From the NCBI RefSeq assembly GCF_002023715.1, contig NZ_MAHX01000016.1, positions 186,001 to 250,000 on the forward strand: a stretch of DNA of 64,000 nt. The letters are read 5' to 3'. The notes under the pieces are model-generated. The model worked only from the letters and a program-made list of their open reading frames with translations, made no database searches and was not told the DNA's origin. How positions within the stretch are numbered: position 1 is the first letter of the stretch; every line of letters begins with the position of its first letter. Position numbers and translations under genes: made by a program. Below, piece after piece: positions 1 through 8,711 of this stretch. This DNA comes from Elizabethkingia occulta. GTDB lineage: Bacteria; Bacteroidota; Bacteroidia; Flavobacteriales; Weeksellaceae.

Positions 1-1
1 A

Positions 2-697
2 GACGTTGCTGTGACAGTAAAAAAAACAGAAACAAAACATGAAGCTGTCTCTTCCTCCTCAGTATTGTACGAGGCAATTGACTTTACCGGCTTCAACAAA
101 TTATCAGAAACAGTTTTCGAAAAAGCATATCTTGGATATGTAAATCTTAAAAAGGCAGGAAAAGTGCCTGAAAACAGTAACCTTTTAACAATCTGCGATT
201 TTAGTCTGTCATCCAATCTGAAAAGATTATGGGTAATTGACATAAAAGAGAAGAAGATTATTTTCAACTCTTTGGTGGCGCATGGAAAGGGTACCGGAGA
301 AGAGTTTGCGGAAAAGTTTTCAAACAGAGAAAGTTCACATCAGAGTAGCTTAGGTTTTTACACAACCGAAAATACCTATGAAGGCGATAATGGATATTCT
401 CTGAAATTAGAAGGATTAGATGCAGGCTATAATGATGCTGCATATAAAAGAGCAATAGTAATGCATGGTGCAGATTATGTTAATGAAGCATTTGCAATAC
501 AGCACAAGCGCATAGGAAGAAGCTGGGGCTGTCCGGCTGTGCCAAGAGATATAGCTGCTTCTCTTATCGATGCAATAAAAGAAAAAAACATACTGTTTAT
601 TTATTATCCAGATCAGAACTACCTTGCTTCTTCACAGTGGTTGAAAACTCCTGTTGAGAATCTAAGCATGGAAAAATCACGTTTAGCAAATAACTAA
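2..697 (+). CDS. L,D-transpeptidase catalytic domain family protein (5' partial)
   Basis: Predicted murein L,D-transpeptidase-like enzyme of the YkuD_2 type, which would act on peptidoglycan stem peptides in the periplasm. Counting from the GTG at 11, a conserved His (about residue 152, in MHGADY) is followed by the Ser-Trp-Gly-Cys-Pro-Ala block with the candidate catalytic Cys at about 174 and an Arg at 179. The reading frame is open to the window edge and no signal peptide is visible, so the real start and the export signal lie upstream. A strong terminator follows the stop codon. The family is clear from the His/Cys block; the substrate is inferred. Confidence 0.8.
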   Translation, partial: DVAVTVKKTETKHEAVSSSSVLYEAIDFTGFNKLSETVFEKAYLGYVNLKKAGKVPENSNLLTICDFSLSSNLKRLWVIDIKEKKIIFNSLVAHGKGTGEEFAEKFSNRESSHQSSLGFYTTENTYEGDNGYSLKLEGLDAGYNDAAYKRAIVMHGADYVNEAFAIQHKRIGRSWGCPAVPRDIAASLIDAIKEKNILFIYYPDQNYLASSQWLKTPVENLSMEKSRLANN

Positions 698-700
698 AAA

Positions 701-724
701 GAGCGCCGGTAGGCGCTCTTTTTT
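701..724. terminator. Bidirectional intrinsic terminator
   Basis: A perfect 7-bp GC-rich stem (GAGCGCC / GGCGCTC) with a GGTA loop is flanked by five A on the left and a run of T on the right. It can end both the plus-strand transpeptidase transcript and the minus-strand GLPGLI transcript whose stop codon overlaps the T-tract. Confidence 0.85.
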
Positions 725-1532
725 AATTTAGTTCAATAGGATTATTGTTCTTTTTCTGTTCTTCTTTAAAACGGTCCTGCATTTGTTTCATCCGCTGAGG
801 ATCCATGTTCATTCTTCGGCCGTTTCCTCCTCCGCCACCTGAATTATTGGTAAAGAAAGATCCGGGATCGTCCTGGAATCTTTTTTCCATTTTCAGGTAA
901 TCAGCCTTTTTCACAGTTATTACTTGACCGCCTCTGTTTTGAATAACATATGGTTCTGCAATTTTTTTAGTCTGCATCAGATCAAAAGAGTAGTCGCCAT
1001 TATTATCTTCAGCTTTTACAATAAGGCCAGGCAAACCACTGAATTTATAAGGCCCGTCCTGAAACGGAACTTCAGTCGTAAACCATGCATACCAGGTTCT
1101 GCCTCCGTATTGTGTTTCTGCTTTTTGGGTATTGTATTCTCCGATTTTAGCCGTTTCATTTAGTATTTTCCACTGGAACGGCTGAGTTTCAGAATAAGAA
1201 TACTGATCTCGACCAATTCTGTTTTTAAGAGTTATATTTTGCTTTGGATAATCCTTCTCAATAATATAATTAATGGCAGAACGAAGATCTTGCATCTGAG
1301 TACGGTCAAAATTTCTTGTCTGGCGCATACGATCCATTATAGAGTCCCTCTGTATTGTTTTAGCACTATAGAATATAGATCCTTGTGGTGTTACATCCAA
1401 GTTGGCCTGTTCTGTTTTAATGTCTCCTTTGTTAGTAGCGTCAGGCTTCATGCTTACCTGATACACAAACCTTGTACTCTGCGAAAATGCAAGAGAAACA
1501 ATAAATATTGGTAATAGTTTGAATGCTTTCAT
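723..1532 (-). CDS. GLPGLI family secreted protein
   Basis: Secreted protein of the Bacteroidetes GLPGLI family, whose biochemical role is not established. It has an N-terminal signal peptide (residues 1-18, cleaved near AFS-QS) and the diagnostic GPYKFSGLPGLIVKAED block at about 161-176. A Trp/Tyr-rich segment (RTWYAWFTTEVPF) lies just before the block. The C-terminal tail has a Gly-rich stretch and many Lys, Met and Gln. It shares its layout with the gene immediately upstream on the same strand (1609-2424), so the pair looks like a tandem duplication. Confidence 0.85.
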   Translation of the reverse strand: MKAFKLLPIFIVSLAFSQSTRFVYQVSMKPDATNKGDIKTEQANLDVTPQGSIFYSAKTIQRDSIMDRMRQTRNFDRTQMQDLRSAINYIIEKDYPKQNITLKNRIGRDQYSYSETQPFQWKILNETAKIGEYNTQKAETQYGGRTWYAWFTTEVPFQDGPYKFSGLPGLIVKAEDNNGDYSFDLMQTKKIAEPYVIQNRGGQVITVKKADYLKMEKRFQDDPGSFFTNNSGGGGGNGRRMNMDPQRMKQMQDRFKEEQKKNNNPIELN

Positions 1533-1608
1533 TGTAATTATTTCTGCCTTTTTGGATTATAAAAGTGTGACAATGTTAAAAGTGATAATGAATTTTAGAA
1601 ATATTTAT

Positions 1609-2424
1609 TTAGTCAAACTCGATTGGGTTATTGAAACTGTTTGTTCTTTTATTTACTTCGTCTCTGTATTTTTTATCGGCATTGAGATCTGAATCTACTC
1701 TTTGAGATGTGCCATTAGCACTTACAGGAGGTGCTGGACGAAAAGCTATTGGATCCGCATTAACTTTTTTATAAACTTTAAGAAATTCCTCTTTTTTTAC
1801 AATAATAGGCTGTTTCCATGGAGTTGGAGCTTTGTATAAGTCAGAGATTTTTCTGGTTTCTATCAACTCAAAAAGATAATCTCCTTTTGAATCTTCAGCT
1901 TTTACAATAAGCCCGGGAAGGCCGCAAAATTTATAAGGCCCATCCTGAAAAGGAACCTCTGTGGTAAACCATGCATACCATGTTCTCCCTGCGTATTGAG
2001 TCTGGGCTTTTTGGGTATTATAGGTGCCAATCTTTTTTGTCTCTGTGGTTATTTTCCAATTAAAAGGTTTTAACTCGGTATAAATAAAAATGTCTTTAGC
2101 AATTGCTGCGTTATATGATACTTCTTGTTTTTTGTAGTTTTTTTCGATTCGGTAACCAATATTTGATGCCGTCATATTAAACTGTTCTTTGGAGATATAC
2201 CCAATTTGACTTTTTTTATTTGAATCCATTATAGAATCCCGCAGAATAGCCTTTGCAGCATAAAAAACAGAATTAGTTTTACCGATGTCCAGATTAGCAA
2301 GTTCAGATTTTACCTGATCCCGTTGGGTTGAATCTGTTTTCATCCGGACTTGATAAACAAACCGGATGTTTTGTGTAAAATAAAAGCTTGTAATACAAAA
2401 AATGAATAATTGTAAGGTTTTCAT
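1609..2424 (-). CDS. GLPGLI family secreted protein (paralogue)
   Basis: Second tandem member of the GLPGLI family. A hydrophobic signal peptide spans residues 1-18 and the family block GPYKFCGLPGLIVKAED lies at about 163-178, with Cys in place of Ser before GLPGLI. The segments RDSIMD, YNTQKA and RTWYAWFTTEVPFQDGPYKF are shared almost word for word with the 723-1532 protein, supporting recent duplication. There is a gap of 76 bp between the two genes and no terminator in it, so co-transcription is likely. Function is unknown. Confidence 0.85.
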   Translation of the reverse strand: MKTLQLFIFCITSFYFTQNIRFVYQVRMKTDSTQRDQVKSELANLDIGKTNSVFYAAKAILRDSIMDSNKKSQIGYISKEQFNMTASNIGYRIEKNYKKQEVSYNAAIAKDIFIYTELKPFNWKITTETKKIGTYNTQKAQTQYAGRTWYAWFTTEVPFQDGPYKFCGLPGLIVKAEDSKGDYLFELIETRKISDLYKAPTPWKQPIIVKKEEFLKVYKKVNADPIAFRPAPPVSANGTSQRVDSDLNADKKYRDEVNKRTNSFNNPIEFD

Positions 2425-2512
2425 AGTAATGGTTTTATGTCGGTTTAATGATGTATCCTGTAAAAAGTTAAAGCTATCTATTCTTGTTATAGATAAATAT
2501 ATGATGGACGGA

Positions 2513-2543
2513 TTTGAATTTGGTATTATTTGTCTTAATTTTG
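2513..2543 (+). promoter_or_regulatory. Predicted Bacteroidetes-type promoter of the suf operon
   Basis: TTTG (2513-2516), a 19-bp spacer, and TAATTTTG (2536-2543) match the Bacteroidetes primary sigma factor consensus exactly. The -7 box is 31 bp upstream of the sufA-like start. It is the only convincing promoter in front of the Fe-S assembly genes. No IscR- or Fur-like operator was recognised. Confidence 0.6.
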
Positions 2544-2574
2544 CAATCTAAATTTATTCTAAATTATTGAAATA

Positions 2575-2904
2575 ATGATAAAAGTATCCGATCAGGCAAA
2601 ATTAAAAGCTGTTCAGTTAATGACTGAGGATGGCTTTGATCCAACACAAGATTATATCCGTGTTGGAGTGAAGAGTGGTGGATGCTCTGGATTGGAGTAT
2701 GTTCTGAATTTTGATAAAGAAAAACACGATATTGACCAGGTTTTTGAAGACAACGGGATCAAAATTATCGTAGACAAAAAGTCATTTCTTTATCTGGTAG
2801 GGACAACTTTAGAATATTCCGGAGGACTTAATGGGAAAGGCTTTATCTTCAATAATCCAAATGCATCAAGAACATGTGGATGTGGAGAAAGCTTTAGTTT
2901 ATAA
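2575..2904 (+). CDS. sufA: HesB/IscA family Fe-S assembly protein (SufA-like)
   Basis: A-type Fe-S carrier that accepts clusters from the SufBCD scaffold and hands them to apoproteins. The 109-residue length is typical. The three conserved Cys are present: Cys37 in SGGCSG, and Cys101 and Cys103 in the C-terminal TCGCG motif. It is the first gene of the suf operon, 70 bp ahead of sufB, behind a well-matched promoter. Assignment to SufA rather than ErpA or IscA rests on context. Confidence 0.88.
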   Translation: MIKVSDQAKLKAVQLMTEDGFDPTQDYIRVGVKSGGCSGLEYVLNFDKEKHDIDQVFEDNGIKIIVDKKSFLYLVGTTLEYSGGLNGKGFIFNNPNASRTCGCGESFSL

Positions 2905-2974
2905 ATTTATAAAAATACAGGAGACATCGGAAATTAGGACTTTTTTGTCCATAATTTCCAAAACAAAATAAATA

Positions 2975-4423
2975 ATGAGTAAATACACAGAAGACGACCT
3001 AAGGGTTGACCTCGAGAATAAAAAATATGAATTCGGTTGGGAAACAAAGATCGATTACGAAGATTTCCCGATTGGACTGAATGAAGATATTATTCGTGCT
3101 ATTTCGGCAAAAAAAGAAGAGCCAGAATGGATGACGGAATGGAGACTGGAATCTTACCGTATCTGGTTGAAAATGGAAGAACCGGATTGGGCAAATATTA
3201 AGTATGAAAAACCTGATTTCCAGGCTATTCGTTATTATGCTGCACCAAAAGTTAAACCGGAATTGGCTAATCTTGATGAAGTAGATCCGGAATTACTGAA
3301 AACTTTTGAAAAGCTAGGTATTTCAATTGATGAACAAAAACGTTTAACAGGTGTTGCTGTAGATATCGTAATGGATTCCGTTTCGGTAAAAACTACATTC
3401 CAGGAAACACTTGCTGAAAAAGGAATTATATTCTGCTCTATATCCGAAGCGATTAAAAATCACCCGGATTTAGTAAAACAATATATTGGTAAAGTTGTAC
3501 CAAGAGGAGATAACTTCTATGCTGCACTTAACTCTGCGGTATTCTCTGACGGTAGTTTCTGTTATATTCCAAAAGGGATAAGATGTCCAATGGAACTTTC
3601 AACTTATTTCCGTATTAACCAGGCAGGAACAGGCCAGTTTGAAAGAACGTTGCTTATTGCTGATGAAGGAAGTTATGTTTCTTATCTGGAAGGGTGTACA
3701 GCGCCATCCAGAGATGAAAACCAATTGCACGCTGCCGTTGTAGAGCTAATCGCAATGGACGATGCTGAGATTAAATATTCTACTGTACAGAACTGGTATC
3801 CTGGTGATGAAAGCGGTAAAGGAGGGGTTTTCAACTTCGTAACAAAAAGAGGTCTTTGTGAGAAAAGAGCAAAAATCTCCTGGACGCAGGTTGAAACAGG
3901 ATCTGCCGTTACATGGAAGTATCCGTCTTGTATTCTGAAAGGTGACTATTCTGTAGGAGAATTTTATTCTATAGCAGTTACCAATAACCATCAGTATGCA
4001 GATACCGGAACCAAAATGATTCATATTGGTAAGAATACCAAATCGACAATTATTTCTAAAGGTATTTCTGCAGGTAAGTCTAACAATTCATACCGTGGAC
4101 AGGTGAAAGTAATGCCTTCTGCAAAGGGAGCAAGAAACTTCTCACAATGTGACTCGTTGTTAATGGGTAACGAATGCGGAGCACACACTTTCCCTTATAT
4201 AGAAATTAAAGACCCTACTGCTCAGTTAGAGCACGAAGCAACAACTTCTAAGATTGGAGAAGATCAGATTTTCTACTGTAACCAGAGAGGTATAGATACC
4301 GAAAGAGCAATTGCATTAATTGTAAATGGTTTTAGTAAAGAAGTTCTGAATAAGCTGCCAATGGAATTTGCTATTGAAGCACAGAAACTTTTAGAGATCT
4401 CATTAGAAGGATCAGTAGGATAA
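2975..4423 (+). CDS. sufB: Fe-S cluster assembly protein SufB
   Basis: Scaffold subunit of the SufBC2D complex, on which Fe-S clusters are built from cysteine-derived sulfur in the cytoplasm. The 482-residue length is usual for SufB. Recognisable blocks include the [19 protein letters not shown] segment in the middle, YLEGCTAP, and the C-terminal beta-helix region with SQCDSLLMG and [20 protein letters not shown]. SufC and SufD follow in the same direction within 33 and 54 bp. Confidence 0.95.
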   Translation: MSKYTEDDLRVDLENKKYEFGWETKIDYEDFPIGLNEDIIRAISAKKEEPEWMTEWRLESYRIWLKMEEPDWANIKYEKPDFQAIRYYAAPKVKPELANLDEVDPELLKTFEKLGISIDEQKRLTGVAVDIVMDSVSVKTTFQETLAEKGIIFCSISEAIKNHPDLVKQYIGKVVPRGDNFYAALNSAVFSDGSFCYIPKGIRCPMELSTYFRINQAGTGQFERTLLIADEGSYVSYLEGCTAPSRDENQLHAAVVELIAMDDAEIKYSTVQNWYPGDESGKGGVFNFVTKRGLCEKRAKISWTQVETGSAVTWKYPSCILKGDYSVGEFYSIAVTNNHQYADTGTKMIHIGKNTKSTIISKGISAGKSNNSYRGQVKVMPSAKGARNFSQCDSLLMGNECGAHTFPYIEIKDPTAQLEHEATTSKIGEDQIFYCNQRGIDTERAIALIVNGFSKEVLNKLPMEFAIEAQKLLEISLEGSVG

Positions 4424-4456
4424 AAAAATAATCAACAATAATTTACCACATTTAAC

Positions 4457-5194
4457 ATGTTAAATATAAAGAATCTTCATGCAGGAATTGAAGAAAGAGA
4501 AATTTTAAAAGGAATCAACTTAGAAATAAAACCAGGTGAGGTTCATGCTATTATGGGGCCTAACGGTGCCGGAAAGTCTACACTTTCTTCTGTTATTGCA
4601 GGGAAAGAAGAGTATGAAGTAACTGAAGGTGAAATTCTTTTTGAAGGTGAAGAAATTCTTGAAGATGCTCCGGAAGAAAGAGCACACAAAGGTATTTTCC
4701 TTTCTTTCCAATACCCGGTAGAAATTCCTGGAGTTTCGGTAACTAACTTCATTAAAGCAGCAATGAACGAAACCAGAAAAGCAAAAGGTTTGGAAGAAAT
4801 GCCTGCAAAAGAAATGTTGGCGTTAATTCGTGAAAAATCTGAGCTTTTGGAGATCAAAAAAGATTTCCTTTCCCGTTCTTTAAATGAAGGGTTCTCTGGT
4901 GGAGAGAAAAAGAGAAATGAAATTTTCCAGATGATGATGTTAGATCCGAAATTAGCTATTCTGGATGAAACGGATTCAGGTTTGGATATCGATGCGTTGA
5001 GAATTGTAGCAGACGGTGTAAACAAATTCCGTAACGAAGGAAACGCTGTTTTAGTTATTACTCACTATCAGAGACTACTGAACTACATTCAGCCAGATTT
5101 TGTACACGTATTAGCAGATGGTAAGATTGTAAAAACAGGAGATAAAACTTTAGCATTAGAGCTTGAAGCGAAAGGTTATGACTGGCTTATCTAA
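4457..5194 (+). CDS. sufC: Fe-S cluster assembly ATPase SufC
   Basis: ABC-type ATPase that drives conformational change of the SufB-SufD heterodimer. The Walker [10 protein letters not shown] starts at about residue 34. The SufC-type signature [10 protein letters not shown], the Walker [15 protein letters not shown] and the switch region ITHYQRLL are all present. The 245 residues are standard. A long open frame on the opposite strand (4543-5025) is a codon-bias shadow. Confidence 0.96.
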   Translation: MLNIKNLHAGIEEREILKGINLEIKPGEVHAIMGPNGAGKSTLSSVIAGKEEYEVTEGEILFEGEEILEDAPEERAHKGIFLSFQYPVEIPGVSVTNFIKAAMNETRKAKGLEEMPAKEMLALIREKSELLEIKKDFLSRSLNEGFSGGEKKRNEIFQMMMLDPKLAILDETDSGLDIDALRIVADGVNKFRNEGNAVLVITHYQRLLNYIQPDFVHVLADGKIVKTGDKTLALELEAKGYDWLI

Positions 5195-5248
5195 TCCTTA
5201 GAAGGAGAGTAAGAAGATCATAATCAAATTCAAACTTAAATCATTACA

Positions 5249-6553
5249 ATGTTACAAGAACAAGTTTTACAACAACACGAAGCTTTTTTAGAAACCCTAA
5301 AACACCGCTTTCTAGATGATAAAAGAAAGGCGGCCCTGGCTAAGTTCCAGGAGATAGGATTTCCTAAAAAGAAAAACGAAGAATATAAATATACCAACCT
5401 TGCGGAAATCGTTAATAAGGAATATAATTTCTTCCCTAAAAAAGAGCATAATGTATCTAAAAAGGACTTAGATGCTTTACATATTGGTGAAGAGAATTTT
5501 GATTATATTGTTTTCATTAACGGAGAGTTACGCAAAGAGTTTTCAAAGATTTCAATTGAAAATGTAGAGTTTTTATCTTTCAATTATGCGTTGAATGATG
5601 AAAAGCACAAAGAAGTTTTTGAAAAGTATTTCAATACAATTACCCATGAGGATAATCCATTTGCAGACCTTAACCTTGCGTACTGCAAATATGGTTTTTT
5701 CCTTCATGTACCGAAAAATACAGTGATTGAAAAACCAATTCATGTATTTTATTTATCACAAAATCAGGAAGAAAACACTTTCTACAATACAAGAAATTTA
5801 CTAATTGCTGAAGCAGGATCTAAAGTTGAGGTTATTGAAAGCCATCATAACTTCGATGATACATTTACCTTCACCAATTCTGTAACCGAGATTTTTGTTT
5901 ATCCAAATGCTAAAGCAGACTGGCATAAACTACAAAATGACAGCGATACTTCTTATTTAGTGGACAATACCTATGCAAGACAGGAGAAAGACAGCCTTGC
6001 GACAGTAAATACCTTCTCTTTCGGAGGTAAGCTGGTAAGAAACAACCTGGATTTTATTCATAACGGAGAGAATATCAACAGCTTTATGAACGGAATTACG
6101 ATCATTAATAACGATCAGTTAGTAGACCACCATACAGCTGTACATCATAACTTCCCTAATTGTGAAAGCTACCAGAATTATAAAGGTGTTTACAATGGTA
6201 AATCACATGGAGTATTCAATGGGAAAGTATTTGTAGATAAAATAGCACAAAAAACCAATGCTTATCAGCAAAACAACAATGTTTTGTTAAGCGAAGGAGC
6301 AACAATAGATACCAAACCTCAGTTAGAAATCTTTGCAGATGATGTAAAGTGTTCTCACGGCTGTACAGTAGGACAGCTGGATGATGAAGCATTATTCTAT
6401 CTTAGAGCCAGAGGTATCTCTAAAAATGAAGCAAGAGCACTATTGCTATATGCCTTTGCTCATGATGCAATGCAGAATATTGACATTGAACCTCTTAAGT
6501 TAAAAGTTTCTAAGCTTTTAGCTGAGAAGTTAGAAGTAGATATCGAATTCTAA
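5249..6553 (+). CDS. sufD: Fe-S cluster assembly protein SufD
   Basis: SufB-like beta-helix partner in the SufBC2D scaffold, involved in iron entry and cluster formation. The N-terminal region is helical and degenerate, as in other SufD proteins. The C-terminal half carries the conserved HHTAVHHNFPNCESYQNYK stretch, a GVFNGKVFV segment and the KCSHGCTVGQLDDEALFYLRARG block near residues 370-395. It follows sufC by 54 bp. The 434-residue length is normal. Confidence 0.94.
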   Translation: MLQEQVLQQHEAFLETLKHRFLDDKRKAALAKFQEIGFPKKKNEEYKYTNLAEIVNKEYNFFPKKEHNVSKKDLDALHIGEENFDYIVFINGELRKEFSKISIENVEFLSFNYALNDEKHKEVFEKYFNTITHEDNPFADLNLAYCKYGFFLHVPKNTVIEKPIHVFYLSQNQEENTFYNTRNLLIAEAGSKVEVIESHHNFDDTFTFTNSVTEIFVYPNAKADWHKLQNDSDTSYLVDNTYARQEKDSLATVNTFSFGGKLVRNNLDFIHNGENINSFMNGITIINNDQLVDHHTAVHHNFPNCESYQNYKGVYNGKSHGVFNGKVFVDKIAQKTNAYQQNNNVLLSEGATIDTKPQLEIFADDVKCSHGCTVGQLDDEALFYLRARGISKNEARALLLYAFAHDAMQNIDIEPLKLKVSKLLAEKLEVDIEF

Positions 6554-6564
6554 TTAACATAAAG

Positions 6565-6882
6565 ATGATACTAACTACCACCAACACAATCGAAGGACAT
6601 CCAGTAAAAGAATACAAAGGAATTGTTACCGGAGAAACCATTATCGGAGCGAATGCTCTTAAAGACTTCATGGCAGGATTAACCGACTTTTTCGGAGGAA
6701 GATCTACTACCTATGAAAAGGTTCTTATCGAAGGAAAAGATACTGCTTTAAGAGAGCTACAGGAGCGTGCGGTACAAATGGGTGCTAATGCAGTTATCGG
6801 AATCGACTTAGATTACGAAACTGTTGGACCTAACGGTGGTATGCTAATGGTAACAGCCAGCGGCACTGCGGTAGTTATATAA
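6565..6882 (+). CDS. YbjQ family (UPF0145) protein
   Basis: Small cytosolic protein of the YbjQ/UPF0145 family, sometimes described as a putative heavy-metal-binding domain; no reaction is established. The 105 residues cover the whole domain: N-terminal TTTNTIEG, the KEYKGIVTGETIIGAN strand-turn, an RELQERAVQMGANAVIGID helix and strand, and a C-terminal GTAVVI. It sits 11 bp after sufD and 7 bp before the next gene, so it belongs to the suf operon. A metal-related role in Fe-S assembly is a context guess only. Confidence 0.85.
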   Translation: MILTTTNTIEGHPVKEYKGIVTGETIIGANALKDFMAGLTDFFGGRSTTYEKVLIEGKDTALRELQERAVQMGANAVIGIDLDYETVGPNGGMLMVTASGTAVVI

Positions 6883-6889
6883 TACAGTA

Positions 6890-7411
6890 ATGAACCTGGA
6901 GAAGATCAACTTTAATCTCAATGCTTATAAACAGCATGGCCAGATTCTGGAAGCCGCAGACTTTGTGGTACACCAGTTTGGTTTGGAGAATAAAGATTTT
7001 TCAGGATTTGGTTTTCGGGATGAGATGGAACCAAACTCTATTTTGTTGACCACAGAAGGTACTTTTGGAGAGGCTCAGAAAATTATAATTCCCCGGAACC
7101 TGTTTGATTTTGATTTAGCTCTTGTAATGAATGTGATTGCCCACGAGATGGTTCATGTTTCACAAAGAGCAGCTAAAGACTTTGTTGAAGATAAAAATGA
7201 AAGAGAATGGCAGGCTTATTATGAAATGCTGTTTCATAAACGCTTTCCTCAGTTACCGGAACTTTCCGACTTTCATAAAAAATTCTTTGCAGACAAAGCT
7301 CTCGTATATTACGGAAGAATGGGTGAAGGCTCTGAACTTCAACAGAAATATGCTGATGAAAAAGCAGAAGTTGATGCCTATATAAAGGCTTTAACAGAAC
7401 AAAAAAACTAA
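6890..7411 (+). CDS. Small HExxH protein of unknown function within the suf operon
   Basis: I do not recognise a named family. The 173-residue protein has a gluzincin-like zinc motif HEMVH at residues 85-89, preceded by a hydrophobic helix (LALVMNVIA). It is followed about 16 residues later by an ENEREW-like acidic stretch (DKNEREWQAYYE) that could supply the third, Glu ligand. There is no signal peptide, so it should be cytosolic. It starts 7 bp after the ybjQ-like gene and ends 5 bp before sufS, so it must be co-expressed with Fe-S assembly genes. Peptidase activity is inferred from the motif alone. Confidence 0.65.
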   Translation: MNLEKINFNLNAYKQHGQILEAADFVVHQFGLENKDFSGFGFRDEMEPNSILLTTEGTFGEAQKIIIPRNLFDFDLALVMNVIAHEMVHVSQRAAKDFVEDKNEREWQAYYEMLFHKRFPQLPELSDFHKKFFADKALVYYGRMGEGSELQQKYADEKAEVDAYIKALTEQKN

Positions 7412-7416
7412 AAGTA

Positions 7417-8637
7417 ATGTTTGATGTACAAGAAATCCGTTCGCAGTTTCCTATTCTTCAGGAAAAGGTTAATGGTAAAGATTTAGTTTACTTGGATAAT
7501 GCAGCAACCAGCCAGAAACCTAAAATGGTTTTGGATGCTATTAATAACTACTACGAGCATTACAATGCAAATGTTCACAGAGGTATTCATACACTTAGCC
7601 AGGTTGCTACAGAGATGATGGAAGATGCCCGTAAGAAGGTACAGCATTTTATCAATGCGGAGCATGACTATGAAGTGCTTTTTACTAAAGGTACAACAGA
7701 AGGTATAAACCTTGTTGCTTATGCAATTACTGATCTTATTAAGAAAGATGACGAGATCATTATTTCTTACCTGGAGCATCACTCTAATATTGTTCCTTGG
7801 CAGATATTGTGTCAGAGAACGGGAGCAAAACTTCGTGTAATTCCGATGAATGAAGACGGTATTTTGCAAATCGATGTTCTGGATGAATGGCTTTCTGAGA
7901 AAACAAAACTTGTTTCTGTAAATCAGGTTTCCAATGCCCTAGGTATTGTTAATCCGGTTGATGAAATCATCAGAAAAGTAAGAGCAAAATCTAATGCTTT
8001 TGTATTCATAGACGGTGCGCAGGCTGCACCACATTTCGAAATAAATGTACAGGCAATGGACTGCGATTTCTTCGCTTTCTCAGGTCATAAAATGTACGGA
8101 CCAACAGGAACCGGAATTTTATATGGTAAGGCAGCCGTTTTAGAACAGCTAAACCCATTCCATGGTGGTGGCGAAATGATTGACCATTGTACATTTGAGA
8201 AAACAACTTACGCAGGACTTCCTTTCAGATTTGAAGCCGGAACACCAAACATTGCAGGTAATATTGCATTGGGAACAGCGGTAGATTTTATGGAGAAAGT
8301 TGGAAGATCCAATATTGCAGCACATGAACATGCATTGTTGGAATATGCACAACGCAAGCTTCTGGAAATAGAAGGTCTAAAAGTATATGGTGAAAAAGCC
8401 AATAGAGCAGGTGTAGTTTCCTTTAATCTGTCCGGAATAGGTATTGCCTCGGATGTAGGTATGATCCTGGATAAATTGGGTATTGCTGTAAGAACAGGAC
8501 ACCATTGTACACAACCAATCATGGAATACTTTGGTGTTGCAGGAACGGTAAGAGCCAGTTTTGCTGTATATAATACATTTGAAGAAATAGACATCTTAAC
8601 AGAGGGTGTGAAAAAAGCTCAAAAGATGTTGGCATAA
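7417..8637 (+). CDS. sufS: Cysteine desulfurase SufS
   Basis: PLP enzyme of the group II (SufS/CsdA) desulfurases, which takes sulfur from L-cysteine for cluster assembly. Visible motifs are the N-terminal YLDNAATSQKP, the HHSN block, the PLP-lysine segment AFSGHKMYGPTG near residue 226, and the catalytic Cys364 in RTGHHCTQP. The 406-residue length is standard. It is the last gene of the operon and is followed by a terminator. No sufE or sufU sulfur-transfer partner lies next to it. Confidence 0.95.
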   Translation: MFDVQEIRSQFPILQEKVNGKDLVYLDNAATSQKPKMVLDAINNYYEHYNANVHRGIHTLSQVATEMMEDARKKVQHFINAEHDYEVLFTKGTTEGINLVAYAITDLIKKDDEIIISYLEHHSNIVPWQILCQRTGAKLRVIPMNEDGILQIDVLDEWLSEKTKLVSVNQVSNALGIVNPVDEIIRKVRAKSNAFVFIDGAQAAPHFEINVQAMDCDFFAFSGHKMYGPTGTGILYGKAAVLEQLNPFHGGGEMIDHCTFEKTTYAGLPFRFEAGTPNIAGNIALGTAVDFMEKVGRSNIAAHEHALLEYAQRKLLEIEGLKVYGEKANRAGVVSFNLSGIGIASDVGMILDKLGIAVRTGHHCTQPIMEYFGVAGTVRASFAVYNTFEEIDILTEGVKKAQKMLA

Positions 8638-8670
8638 AACAAGAAGATAAATATCTCTTATAAAATAAAA

Positions 8671-8699
8671 ATGATCGGAAATTTTCCGATCATTTTTTT
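8671..8699. terminator. Intrinsic terminator after sufS
   Basis: A 10-bp stem (ATGATCGGAA / TTCCGATCAT) with a very short T-rich loop is followed by seven T. It is flanked by A-rich sequence on the other side, so it may also stop the minus-strand antiporter transcript that ends at 8712. Confidence 0.8.
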
Positions 8700-8711
8700 A
8701 TAATGTTATTT

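Noticed and set aside
4543-5025. 160-residue open frame opposite sufC
   Set aside because: It lies fully antisense to the well-supported sufC, is Ser/Phe/Ile-rich, and arises from the codon bias of the true gene.
8208-8594. 128-residue open frame opposite sufS
   Set aside because: Antisense to the catalytic end of SufS, with no start or family signal of its own.
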